NCBI RefSeq assembly: GCF_014192105.1
Contig: NZ_JACHXK010000002.1
Span: 119,282-183,281 of the forward strand
Direction of reading: 5' to 3'
DNA length: 64,000 bases
DNA from: Paenibacillus phyllosphaerae
GTDB lineage: Bacteria > Bacillota > Bacilli > Paenibacillales > Paenibacillaceae
The position numbers and the translations under genes are program-made. Every line of letters starts with the position of its first letter. The stretch's first letter is position 1. Positions 28,200-36,357 of this stretch are shown here, in pieces. Under the pieces are notes generated by a model that saw only the letters and a program-made list of their open reading frames with translations, did no database searches and was not told where the DNA came from.

Positions 28200-28457
28200 C
28201 TATCCGAGTATCTTGCGGGCTACTGCAGCGAGGTCGAGCAGATCGATAATGCCATCGTTGTTGACGTCCGCGAATTTGATTTGTGCCCAGCCTGCATCTT
28301 GTTCCGTCTTGCCGTAGTTGAAGGAGACGATGGCCAGATCGCCGACGCTGACTTTGCCATCTTGATTGACGTCTGCAGGGTTAGTTACCGTTACCGGCTT
28401 GATCGTGATAGCGAGTTCCGCCGGAGCGAGCTCGGATTCCGTTCCCATCGGACACAA
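28200..28457 (-). pseudogene. Dockerin domain cut off by a frameshift from the upstream LamG/cohesin/phosphatase gene
   Basis: This is the 3' continuation of the gene at 28381-31434 in another frame. From about residue 5 it reads [17 protein letters not shown], the usual end of a cohesin domain plus linker. A complete dockerin follows, with calcium loops [21 protein letters not shown] and [22 protein letters not shown]. Removing one base from the G run at 28444-28446 (minus-strand GGG) would join both frames. It has no ribosome binding site of its own. Either a real mutation or a homopolymer sequencing error. Confidence 0.8.
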
Positions 28458-31434
28458 CGGCTGATTGTACCGCTATGGCGGTTGCCGTATTCTCGCCGAC
28501 CGATGCGGCCTTGAACGTTAGCTCGAGCGACTCTTGCGTCCCGGTCAAATAATGGTCGGCGCCTTCGCTTGCCACGAGAAGGCGAATCTCGCCAGGCTTG
28601 ACCTGCGCGGTTTCGAGCAGTTGAACATGATCCAGCAGCGACTTGGCGGATACGAATTCCGCTTTGCTCGGATCGTACTGGATCGTGACGTCTTGCGCAT
28701 AAACGTGGCTTGTCATTTCCTTAAGCCCGAAGTTCACCGAGAATGTCGAGCCGCTAGTGACAGAGGAGCTGCCGCTTAATGTCGTCTGTTGAACCGTAAC
28801 CGGTGGTTCCGTCTCGTCATTCTTCTGTTCGGACTTCAGGTTCGGCATCGTTTCTTCACCGTCCGTGCTCGCGGCCATCGCCTTGGTCAGTTCAGCCGAT
28901 GCCGCATTCCCTGCGGCGTTCAACGTAATGTTCACCAGCGGCACGCCTGATGGGAGGAGGGAATCGGCTTTCAGGATGATCCGGGCTTTCCCGTCCTGCG
29001 CTTCATGTTTGATCACTTTAACGCCGTCTTGCGCCGCGGAGATGGACTGAATGTCCAAGTCGGCATAATCGAATTCGATATCCAGCGCTTTAGCCGCCGA
29101 ATCATCGTACGACAATTCAAAACCGGTTGTCGCTTGCGTCTGCGCGTTGACGACTTTCGTTAACGTAAGGTTGCGCGCGCCTTGCTGTTGCTGCTCCTGC
29201 TGAGGGATGAACATGCCGTTCACGACTTTGGAATCTCCGATGTTCACATCCAATTGCAGCGCCGTGAGGACCGTTGCCGCCAGATCTTTCGTCGTTCCGC
29301 CTTCGAGTACCTTCTCCTTGTTCGTATCCGTCGCAACCGTTCTGCCGTTAGCGGCAATGAACATCGTTCTCGCCAGCGCGGAATCTTGGCCATGCGAGGT
29401 GGCGCTGCCGAGCGTCCCATCCGCATTCTCCGTGCCGCCGCCATGGTCGGCGATCATCAGAATGAGCGTATCATCGAGCAGTCCCCGGTCTTCTAACGAT
29501 TCATGGATGCCTCCCACAAGATGATCCATCTCGTTCAGCTGCTCATAATACTTCTTCGTATAGAAGCCATACGAATGGCCGGCGCCGTCGAGTTCATCGA
29601 ATTGGAAGAAGATGAGCGAAGAATCGTCTGCTTTCCCGTCCGCGACGTATTGCTGGAACGCTTCAAGATCTCCTTCGTCGCCAAGGGAATGGCCTTCTAC
29701 CCCGAGCGATGGTTCAATATGGCCATTTATGATATTGCTCCATGTCGAGAAGGCCGCGATCTTGGCTGAAGGAATCGCTTCTCTCACTTTTTTGAACATG
29801 GAAGGGTAAGGCGACGTCTCGCTGTACGTATATGCGGCGCTGACATTGTTGTCGATGAGATGCTTGTTATAATCTACGCCATTGATCATCGCTCCCCAGT
29901 TCGGAGAAGAGCTGGAAGGCAAGTTCGTCTTGGCGGTGTAGGTTACTGCGCCATGATCGACCAGATTGCGTATGCTTGGGATGTTCAACCGGCTGCCGAC
30001 GGTTTCCCGCTTCGAGCCGGCAGTCTCCCAGTATGGTGCGTCCGGCGAGATGGCTACTCCAGCGCCGTCGATCCCGATGACGACGACTCTTTTGTACGGC
30101 ATATACTTGACCTGGTCGGCGATACTGCTGATCGTATCCGCTGGAAGCTTATCGGCAAGTGCGATGTCGCCGATCGTAATATGGCCGTCTTTGTTCAAAT
30201 CCTGGTCGGCTTTGCTCATAATCTGGACGGTTTTTGGCTTTGCGCGGAACGACTCTTTGACATATTCGGTGCCATTGGTATAGAACTGCGCGTCGATAAC
30301 GGCGATTTGACCCGCGCCGCTGCCGGCTTTCGTCCGGAAAGTCAGCTTGGAAACGGCGGATTTGGCAAACTCCAGCGGATCCGTAATGTTGTACACGCCG
30401 CTTGCGTTAATCGTAAGCTTCAATACGCCCGGAACCGAGCTGTCGATCTGGCTTGTTTTGGTTGCGGATACGAATTCGAACCGCTCGTGATCGTACATCA
30501 CGGTCGCTTTCACCGCGGTGATGGCGCTGGTCATGTCAGGCGTTCGCAAATCGAGCAGTTCCGTGAATTCGGAGCCTTGCACCGTTTTGGCGGCGCCGAC
30601 GAATGAGAGCGTGCCTTTGAACGTGTCGGAAACTTCGATCGGAGGGGCGGCATTGTAGAGCTCGGCGACTTCTTCGGCCGTCACGGCCCGATTCAGCACC
30701 GTCATGTCATCGAGCTGCGCATTCAATCGCGCGCTGTAGGTTCCTGTGCCGTCATTGCCGATGTTGGTCGTTAATCCGGAGTCAAGGGTGCCGGTTCTTC
30801 CGGCCAGGCTCATCGCGCTCGTACTATTATTGTAATAATTGCCGTTAATCTTCGTAATGGCGACAGGAGCGCCGTTCTTGTAAAAATCGACGCGGCCATT
30901 CTTGCGATCATGCGAGATGACGATATGCTGCCAGGTGCCGTTCACGACATCCGGAATGTCGGCATCCATTCGCGTGCCGCCGGCCGTATTGTAATTCCAC
31001 TTCAGCGCGGTACCTTTCAAGGCCACGACATAGCCGACATTGCTGCCGCTGTTCCAGTCTTTGTTGGAGATGACGGCGGGGTCGGAGGTAACGCTGGCCG
31101 ATTTGACCCAGAAGGACAAGGTGAAGTTCTGCGAAGTGCCGTATTGCAGTTGGTTGCCTAAGCTTACATAGGGCTTGGACCCGCCGCCAGCGGTCAAGGA
31201 GAGTGCTTGTCCAATCCGGCCGTTGACGTAAGCGGGATTGCCGACAGCGGTCGTCGTCAGTTTCCCCGGGGAACTGTCGGTAAGGTTATTCTCGAAATGA
31301 AGCAGCAGCGATTGATCTGCGCTTTCGACGGCAGCAAAGGCTTGCGAGCTGCTCCACGGCAGCAGGTTGGTACCGGACATGAGCATGACCGCAACGAGCG
31401 AAGCGGCGGCGGACTTAATCAATGAACTTTTCAT
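28381..31434 (-). CDS. Secreted multidomain protein: LamG, cohesin-like domains and alkaline-phosphatase-superfamily domain (3' end frameshifted)
   Basis: 1017 aa before the frame is lost. Order: signal peptide (1-35), LamG-like lectin domain (about 38-268), cohesin-like domain (about 272-405) and a dockerin-like half loop [12 protein letters not shown] (about 412-425). An alkaline phosphatase/phosphodiesterase-fold domain follows (about 445-710). Its metal-site motifs are [39 protein letters not shown] and TSHGQDS. After a linker and a beta-sandwich region comes a second cohesin-like domain (about 890-1000). The last ~18 residues (after VSDGNG) are out-of-frame; the correct continuation is the dockerin at 28200-28457. 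ATG 31434 has AGGAGG. It probably cleaves a phosphate or sulfate ester or phosphodiester outside the cell; substrate unknown. Confidence 0.82.
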   Translation of the reverse strand: MKSSLIKSAAASLVAVMLMSGTNLLPWSSSQAFAAVESADQSLLLHFENNLTDSSPGKLTTTAVGNPAYVNGRIGQALSLTAGGGSKPYVSLGNQLQYGTSQNFTLSFWVKSASVTSDPAVISNKDWNSGSNVGYVVALKGTALKWNYNTAGGTRMDADIPDVVNGTWQHIVISHDRKNGRVDFYKNGAPVAITKINGNYYNNSTSAMSLAGRTGTLDSGLTTNIGNDGTGTYSARLNAQLDDMTVLNRAVTAEEVAELYNAAPPIEVSDTFKGTLSFVGAAKTVQGSEFTELLDLRTPDMTSAITAVKATVMYDHERFEFVSATKTSQIDSSVPGVLKLTINASGVYNITDPLEFAKSAVSKLTFRTKAGSGAGQIAVIDAQFYTNGTEYVKESFRAKPKTVQIMSKADQDLNKDGHITIGDIALADKLPADTISSIADQVKYMPYKRVVVIGIDGAGVAISPDAPYWETAGSKRETVGSRLNIPSIRNLVDHGAVTYTAKTNLPSSSSPNWGAMINGVDYNKHLIDNNVSAAYTYSETSPYPSMFKKVREAIPSAKIAAFSTWSNIINGHIEPSLGVEGHSLGDEGDLEAFQQYVADGKADDSSLIFFQFDELDGAGHSYGFYTKKYYEQLNEMDHLVGGIHESLEDRGLLDDTLILMIADHGGGTENADGTLGSATSHGQDSALARTMFIAANGRTVATDTNKEKVLEGGTTKDLAATVLTALQLDVNIGDSKVVNGMFIPQQEQQQQGARNLTLTKVVNAQTQATTGFELSYDDSAAKALDIEFDYADLDIQSISAAQDGVKVIKHEAQDGKARIILKADSLLPSGVPLVNITLNAAGNAASAELTKAMAASTDGEETMPNLKSEQKNDETEPPVTVQQTTLSGSSSVTSGSTFSVNFGLKEMTSHVYAQDVTIQYDPSKAEFVSAKSLLDHVQLLETAQVKPGEIRLLVASEGADHYLTGTQESLELTFKAASVGENTATAIAVQSAVVSDGNGIRARSGGTRYHDQAGNGN

Positions 31435-31849
31435 CGTGACCTCCTGAAGGTAGCGGATTAGGCTCCGAATGGGTTTCCACTATGAAGTTTGTACTTGGAT
31501 GCAAGTAGACGTTGAGACTCAGATCATTAACAGGGGCGCATCCCTCCAATCATTGGATAACAACACACAATCATCGTTTTATGCCGACTTATATATCTGT
31601 TATTAGTTGTGTTATATTGTTATTTATTGTAATTATGATAGATTTTAGTTGTTTTTCCTGTGTTTAGTAGGCGTGAAGATTATATGAAGTTAGGTTGTAT
31701 TTGCCAAGAGACGGTAGTTTTCAAAGATGAAAATGGATGAAGAAGCAAGGGAAACAACAGTTTCAATCCAATTACCCCCAATTTAGCGTATAATAGGGTA
31801 AAATTGGCCTTGTTTCATTAGCGCTTCTATACACGCGGGAGGGATATTG
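31435..31849. other. AT-rich intergenic region
   Basis: No gene is recognised in this 415-bp divergent gap. It is AT-rich (especially 31560-31680) and must contain the promoters for both flanking genes. A TATAAT-like -10 lies at 31789-31794, without a convincing -35. Confidence 0.4.
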
Positions 31850-32044
31850 GTGAGCCTTATCCGGAATTGGACCATGGTGGTGCTATGTCTAGTGATTGAT
31901 ATGTACATGGCGGCGGGGATTAAACAGAGCGTCTATGATGACAGAACCGTAACCCGGACGAAATCAGGATATTATGCGTTCGTTTTCACCGCCGCATTTA
32001 TAGCGATCGGAGCTGTTGCGTGGCTCGGCGCGAAGATTTATTAA
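31850..32044 (+). CDS. Small hypothetical membrane protein
   Basis: 64 aa with two predicted TM helices (about 8-22 and 44-61) separated by a short polar loop with DDRTVTRTKSG. GTG 31850 follows GGGAGGG at 31837-31843. TTG 31847 would be too close to the ribosome binding site. I do not recognise a family. The good ribosome binding site and helix pattern support a real gene. Confidence 0.6.
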   Translation: MSLIRNWTMVVLCLVIDMYMAAGIKQSVYDDRTVTRTKSGYYAFVFTAAFIAIGAVAWLGAKIY

Positions 32045-32201
32045 TACGGATTGAAATAGATTGTATCGGTCGTTCCCCTGGTATTTGTCGTACACGAGTC
32101 GCTGCATATCATCGTCATTAACAAGAAAGACGATATGAGTTTAACGTACAAAGGGTTACATTTTTGGCTTCATACGAACGCCGTATTATCCAAAAGGAGG
32201 G

Positions 32202-32238
32202 AATAAGCTGGCCTCGGTTCATACTGGGCCGGCTTATT
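32202..32238 (+). terminator. Hairpin downstream of the small membrane protein gene
   Basis: 12-bp stem AATAAGCTGGCC / GGCCGGCTTATT with one G-T pair, loop about 13 bases. There is no long T-tract, so it could be a terminator or another RNA structure. Confidence 0.45.
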
Positions 32239-32257
32239 GCGTTAGATGCCATAATTA

Positions 32258-32271
32258 TGATATCGATTTCA
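32258..32271 (+). promoter_or_regulatory. LacI/CcpA-type operator 1 upstream of the second LacI gene
   Basis: TGATATCGATTTCA fits the LacI-family/CcpA consensus TGWAANCGNTNWCA at 13 of 14 positions and shares the ATCGAT core with sites at 32381 and 33512. Confidence 0.5.
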
Positions 32272-32380
32272 ACACAAACCGACATGAACCATCCTGTGCA
32301 AATTCCCCGAAACCTCTTGTAGTAGTCTATTTATGGACTATCGCATGGCGGATCCAAAGAAAATTCTGTTAAAAAGATAT

Positions 32381-32394
32381 TGTAATCGATTCCA
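32381..32394 (+). promoter_or_regulatory. LacI/CcpA-type operator 2 upstream of the second LacI gene
   Basis: TGTAATCGATTCCA fits the same consensus at 13 of 14 positions, 50 bp before the lacI start. Well placed for autoregulation. Confidence 0.55.
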
Positions 32395-32443
32395 TTCAGT
32401 GATATGATCTCCATATAAATTCTAACCAGAAGAAAGTGATGCG

Positions 32444-33490
32444 ATGAGTGAAAGCAAGATTGTTGATGTCGCCCGGAGGGCGAAGGTTTCGGTCGCTACC
32501 GTATCGCGCGTCCTGAACCGGAGCGAGCAGGTGAGCGAGAAGACGAAGCAGCGCGTCTTGAAGGCGATCGCGGAGATGAATTATACGCCGAATGCGATGG
32601 CCAAGAACCTGCGCTCCAAGCGAACGATGACGCTCGGGATCGTCGTATCGGACATCGAAGTTTCGTATTACGCCGAGATCATCAAGGGCGTCGAGAATAT
32701 GGCCAACTCGCTCGACTACAAGATTATCATTTGCGATGCCCAGAATAAGCAGGAACGGGAGCTCGAATACGTATCGCTGCTGCAGAACCGGACCGTGGAC
32801 GGGATGATCTTCGTGACGCCGTATATGACGAGCAAGGAGCTGATCGCGGTAGCCGAAGAAGGGTACAGCATTGCGGTCATCGGCCGATACATCGAGCATG
32901 AGTCGATTCCGTGCGCGTTCACGGACAACGTGAAGATCGCGAAGGACGTCGTGAACCATCTGCTCGAGCAAGGACATGAGCGGATCGCTTTCCTGAGCGG
33001 CTATGCCGATGCGATCGACAGCTACGAGCGTCTGGAGGGGTATATGAAAGCGCTTCGCGATGCGGGGCTGCCGTTCATTCCAGACCTGATCGACAACGGG
33101 GACTTCAATGAAAGCGGGGGGTTCCGCAGTTTCTTAAGGCTGCGAGAGAAGAATGACGCATTCACGGCGGTCTTCGCGGCGAATGACGAAATGGCCTTAG
33201 GCGTCTATAAAGCATGCCGGGAGCTCTCCATCCAGATCCCGAGCGAGCTGGCCGTAGTGGGCGTCGATAATATCCGGCTTACGAAATACGTCACGCCCAA
33301 GCTGAGTACGGTGGAACAGCCCAAATATACGATGGGCGCGCTGCTGACCGAGAAGCTGATCGATCAGATGAATCACAATGAGTTCAGCGATCGCAGAGTG
33401 TTCAAGGTCGATTCGAAGCTACTCGTTCGGGAATCCTCCTCCTACGCGATTGAGCGATCATCTAACCAAGGGGAGGCGAATACGAGCTGA
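32444..33490 (+). CDS. LacI family transcriptional regulator of the glycan-use locus
   Basis: 348 aa, HTH at the N-terminus (VDVARRAKVSVATVSRVLN), hinge NAMAKNLRSKR and a sugar-binding sensor domain (IVVSDIEVSYYAEIIKG, AVVGVDNIRLTKYV). It is a close paralogue of the regulator at 27107. It stands directly upstream of a carbohydrate transporter remnant and GH2/GH30 hydrolases, so it is the probable local repressor, relieved by a glucan-derived sugar. Operator-like sites with an ATCGAT core lie before its own start and between it and the transporter genes. The ribosome binding site is weak (AAGAAAGTGA). Confidence 0.92.
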   Translation: MSESKIVDVARRAKVSVATVSRVLNRSEQVSEKTKQRVLKAIAEMNYTPNAMAKNLRSKRTMTLGIVVSDIEVSYYAEIIKGVENMANSLDYKIIICDAQNKQERELEYVSLLQNRTVDGMIFVTPYMTSKELIAVAEEGYSIAVIGRYIEHESIPCAFTDNVKIAKDVVNHLLEQGHERIAFLSGYADAIDSYERLEGYMKALRDAGLPFIPDLIDNGDFNESGGFRSFLRLREKNDAFTAVFAANDEMALGVYKACRELSIQIPSELAVVGVDNIRLTKYVTPKLSTVEQPKYTMGALLTEKLIDQMNHNEFSDRRVFKVDSKLLVRESSSYAIERSSNQGEANTS

Positions 33491-33511
33491 CCGCGTTTTT
33501 TTGCAGCAAAT

Positions 33512-33525
33512 AGTAATCGATTACA
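33512..33525 (+). promoter_or_regulatory. Palindromic LacI-type operator before the transporter genes
   Basis: AGTAATCGATTACA contains the perfect 12-bp palindrome GTAATCGATTAC (33513-33524), 45-57 bp before the lplB remnant. It has the best dyad of the three ATCGAT sites in this locus. Confidence 0.6.
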
Positions 33526-33568
33526 TTTCTCGTCAAGTCCACATTGACGCCATGGAGGTGCCCAAGAC

Positions 33569-33656
33569 ATGAAGAGCTTCTTCCAGGAACTGAACCAGAA
33601 CAAGGTTCTGTTCCTCATGATTGCTCCCGTATTACTGTTCTTCGTCGTATTCTCGC
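33569..33656 (+). pseudogene. lplB-type ABC transporter permease, 5' remnant only
   Basis: ATG 33569 has a good ribosome binding site (GGAGGT). The first 29 codons match the N-terminus of LplB/YtcP-type permeases: SFFQELNQNKVLFLMIAPV followed by LLFFVVFS. After that the frame is lost and the DNA abruptly becomes the 5' end of the next permease gene. The rest of the frame (to 33835) is an out-of-frame read of that gene. About 0.85 kb, most of an lplB gene, is missing compared with the usual lplB-lplC arrangement. Without this subunit a normal two-permease importer cannot form. Confidence 0.7.
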
Positions 33657-34544
33657 TTGAAGATCAAAACCGAGAAATCGACGATCGTGTTCAACGTAAT
33701 CGGCTATGGCATCATCAGCTTGCTGACGCTGTTATGCTTGCTACCTTTCCTGCTTATCGTCTCCGGCTCATTCACGAGCGAGAACGAAATTTTGGCCGAA
33801 GGATTCAAGCTGATTCCGGATCAGTTCTCCTTTGACGCCTATACGACGGTCTTCAGCAATCCGGACCAGATCATCGACGGCTACCGGGTGACGATTCTCA
33901 TTACGCTCGCAGGCTCCATCTTGGGACTATTCCTGACCTCGATGGCCGGCTTCGTCCTCTCGCGCAGCAGCTTCAAATACCGGGATCAGCTGTCGTTCTT
34001 CATCTACTTCACGACATTGTTCAGCGGGGGCCTCATTCCATGGTACATCCTGATCGTGAACAATCTGGGGCTCAAAGATTCGTATATGGCGCTGCTTCTG
34101 CCGCCGCTCCTGAGCGCATGGAATATTATCCTGATGAAGAACTTCATGAAATCGATTCCGGAATCGATTACCGAATCGGCCAAAATCGATGGCGCAGGCG
34201 AATTCACCATCTACCTGAAACTCATTCTGCCGCTATCGACGCCGGGCCTTGCCACGATCGGCTTGTTCATGGCGCTCGGTTACTGGAACGACTGGTTCCT
34301 GGCGAACCTGTTCATTACGTCCGAGCATATGTATCCGCTGCAGTTCTTGCTGTACAAAATTCTCGCCAGCGCCGCCGTCCTCAAGACGAGCGTGGCCGGC
34401 AACCTATCGCCTGACTTCCAGCCGCCGGCGGAGACGCTGAAGATGGCTGCCGCAGTCGTCGCGACAGGCCCGATCATCTTCCTCTATCCGTTCGTGCAGC
34501 GCTTCTTCGTGAAGGGTCTGACGATCGGGGCGGTCAAAGGTTAG
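33657..34544 (+). CDS. Carbohydrate ABC transporter permease (LplC/YtcP type), 5' end altered by deletion
   Basis: Inner-membrane permease of about 295 aa with six TM helices and the EAA loop (ESAKIDGAGEFTIYLKLILP). The usual N-terminus of the family (KIKTEKSTIVFNVIGYG) follows TTG 33657. It has no ribosome binding site because the sequence just upstream is lplB coding sequence, brought next to it by the apparent deletion. The frame is also open from TTG 33621. Expression is therefore doubtful. It would pair with an LplB-type partner and the lipoprotein encoded downstream to import an oligosaccharide; no ATPase gene is nearby (MsmX-like ATPases are often encoded elsewhere). Confidence 0.8.
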   Translation: MKIKTEKSTIVFNVIGYGIISLLTLLCLLPFLLIVSGSFTSENEILAEGFKLIPDQFSFDAYTTVFSNPDQIIDGYRVTILITLAGSILGLFLTSMAGFVLSRSSFKYRDQLSFFIYFTTLFSGGLIPWYILIVNNLGLKDSYMALLLPPLLSAWNIILMKNFMKSIPESITESAKIDGAGEFTIYLKLILPLSTPGLATIGLFMALGYWNDWFLANLFITSEHMYPLQFLLYKILASAAVLKTSVAGNLSPDFQPPAETLKMAAAVVATGPIIFLYPFVQRFFVKGLTIGAVKG

Positions 34545-34602
34545 AACCGGTTAACCGGCTAACATATACGAGTTTCATCCACATGAAGGAGGCGTCACAA
34601 GC

Positions 34603-36222
34603 GTGAAGAGACAGATAAAGAACTCAAGTCTGCTGCTTGTCCTGGTTATGATGATGGTTGCGATTCTATCCGCATGCAGCGGGGGCAATTCGAACGGAGG
34701 AAGCGGCAACGACGAGCCCAACAATTCCGGTACGACGAACGGAGGCACATCGGGTAATGCCGGTACGTCGGGCGAATCGGCCGGTAAGCCGGACACGTCC
34801 AAGAAAGTGGAGCTCGTCTGGTATCTGCTCGGCGATCCGCATAAGGATACGGAGAAAGTCGTAGCCGAGTGGAACAAGATGTTGGAGAAGGACCTCAACA
34901 CGACCGTGAAACTGAACTTCACGACGTGGACCGATTGGACGACGAAATATAATCTGCTGCTCGCGTCCGGCGAGAAGATCGATATGATTTTTGCCTCCTC
35001 ATGGGCGGATTACTTCAAGTTCTCGAACCAAGGCGCCTTCATGGCGCTCGATGACCTGCTGCCGACCTATGCCCCGGAGACGTGGAAGAACGTGCCGAAG
35101 CAGGATTGGGAGGAAGCGACGGTCAAAGGCAAGATTTATGCCGTCCCTGCTACGTATCCGGAATATACGCCGGACGGCCTCGTGTACCGCGAAGACTGGA
35201 GACAGGAGCTCGGCTTGCCGGAGATTACGGACGTCGACTCGATCGAGGCGTATATGGAAGGCGTCAAGAAAGCGAAGCCGAACGTCACGCCGATCAACGG
35301 CAAAGGCTACAACGAGATTTTCACCATGTTCAAATCCTACTACGACTATCAGCAAATCGGCGGCGACAGCGGCGTTGTCGTAGCCTCTTCTTATGACACG
35401 CCAAGAGACATTATCGCTTATCCGTTCACGCAGGAGTTCGTCGACTGGGCGAAACGAATGAAGACTTGGGTAGACAAAGGCTTCTGGAAGTCCGATACGC
35501 TCTCGTCCCAAAAAGAAGCGGGCGACGCCATTAAAGTCGGCAACGGCGCGGTGTACTGGCGCAATGCGCCCGGCGCCGGCGGTTTCATCACGGGCATGGA
35601 GGACAGCAATCCCGAGATCAAGCTGGGCTACTTCCCGTTCAGCCGCTTCCATAACCGTACCATGCCGACGCTGTCGGTGAATAACGCAATGGCGATTCCG
35701 AAGAACGCAGCCAATCCGGAGCGCTCGCTCATGGTGCTTGATAAGCTTCGCAATGATCCGAACTATTATGATCTGATGAACTATGGCTTCGAGAACACGC
35801 ACTATTCGATGGATGCAGACGGCAAGCATATCGTCACGCCGCCGAAAGGCATGGAAGGCAAGAAGGACTTCGTCGCTTACGGCATCGCCGGCTGGGGCTT
35901 CCGGGTCGAGTCGATGGAGCGCGTGAAACAAGCCGGCGGCTGGCCGGAATTCGATAAGCTGCTGGAAGAATTCAAATCGCAGAGCAAGCCGAACATCTTC
36001 GCGCCGGTCGTGATGGACTACGCGCCGGTGAAATCGCAGCAAGCGGCCGTGAACTCGGTCATTCAGCAATACGGCATGCCGATCATGATGGGCCTCGTGC
36101 CGGATGTCGACAAAGCGGTAGAAGCTTACCGCAAGCAGCTCGAAGCCGCAGGCGTGAACGACGTGCTCGCGTATGTCAAAGAACAGGCCAACGCCTACTT
36201 TGACGAGAAGGGCATCCAATAA
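34603..36222 (+). CDS. Extracellular solute-binding lipoprotein of a carbohydrate ABC transporter (LplA-like)
   Basis: 539 aa starting at GTG 34603 with AAGGAGG at 34586-34592. The signal sequence ends in the lipobox LSAC (Cys25), followed by a Gly/Ser/Asn-rich tether and a large family 1 solute-binding fold. It belongs to the long LplA-like binding proteins that partner LplB/LplC permeases in Paenibacillus. The ligand is probably an oligosaccharide released by the GH30/GH2 enzymes encoded downstream, by inference from context. A nested hairpin with T-tract follows. Confidence 0.9.
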   Translation: MKRQIKNSSLLLVLVMMMVAILSACSGGNSNGGSGNDEPNNSGTTNGGTSGNAGTSGESAGKPDTSKKVELVWYLLGDPHKDTEKVVAEWNKMLEKDLNTTVKLNFTTWTDWTTKYNLLLASGEKIDMIFASSWADYFKFSNQGAFMALDDLLPTYAPETWKNVPKQDWEEATVKGKIYAVPATYPEYTPDGLVYREDWRQELGLPEITDVDSIEAYMEGVKKAKPNVTPINGKGYNEIFTMFKSYYDYQQIGGDSGVVVASSYDTPRDIIAYPFTQEFVDWAKRMKTWVDKGFWKSDTLSSQKEAGDAIKVGNGAVYWRNAPGAGGFITGMEDSNPEIKLGYFPFSRFHNRTMPTLSVNNAMAIPKNAANPERSLMVLDKLRNDPNYYDLMNYGFENTHYSMDADGKHIVTPPKGMEGKKDFVAYGIAGWGFRVESMERVKQAGGWPEFDKLLEEFKSQSKPNIFAPVVMDYAPVKSQQAAVNSVIQQYGMPIMMGLVPDVDKAVEAYRKQLEAAGVNDVLAYVKEQANAYFDEKGIQ

Positions 36223-36246
36223 GAAGCACCCGTAACGAGTAACAAG

Positions 36247-36323
36247 AGGGATGATGGTTACGTTGCCTGACGCCAAGCGAAATGACGAGCGCGGGAAGGG
36301 GCAACGGGGCATCATCCCTTTTT
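36247..36323 (+). terminator. Nested hairpin with T-tract between the binding protein and GH2 genes
   Basis: Outer stem GGGATGATG / CATCATCCC, inner stem GTTGCC / GGCAAC, then TTTTT. Probably attenuates transcription, so that the hydrolases are made less than the binding protein. Confidence 0.65.
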
Positions 36324-36357
36324 GCCACAGAATCAAGATAAGGAGAACAAGAAAACC

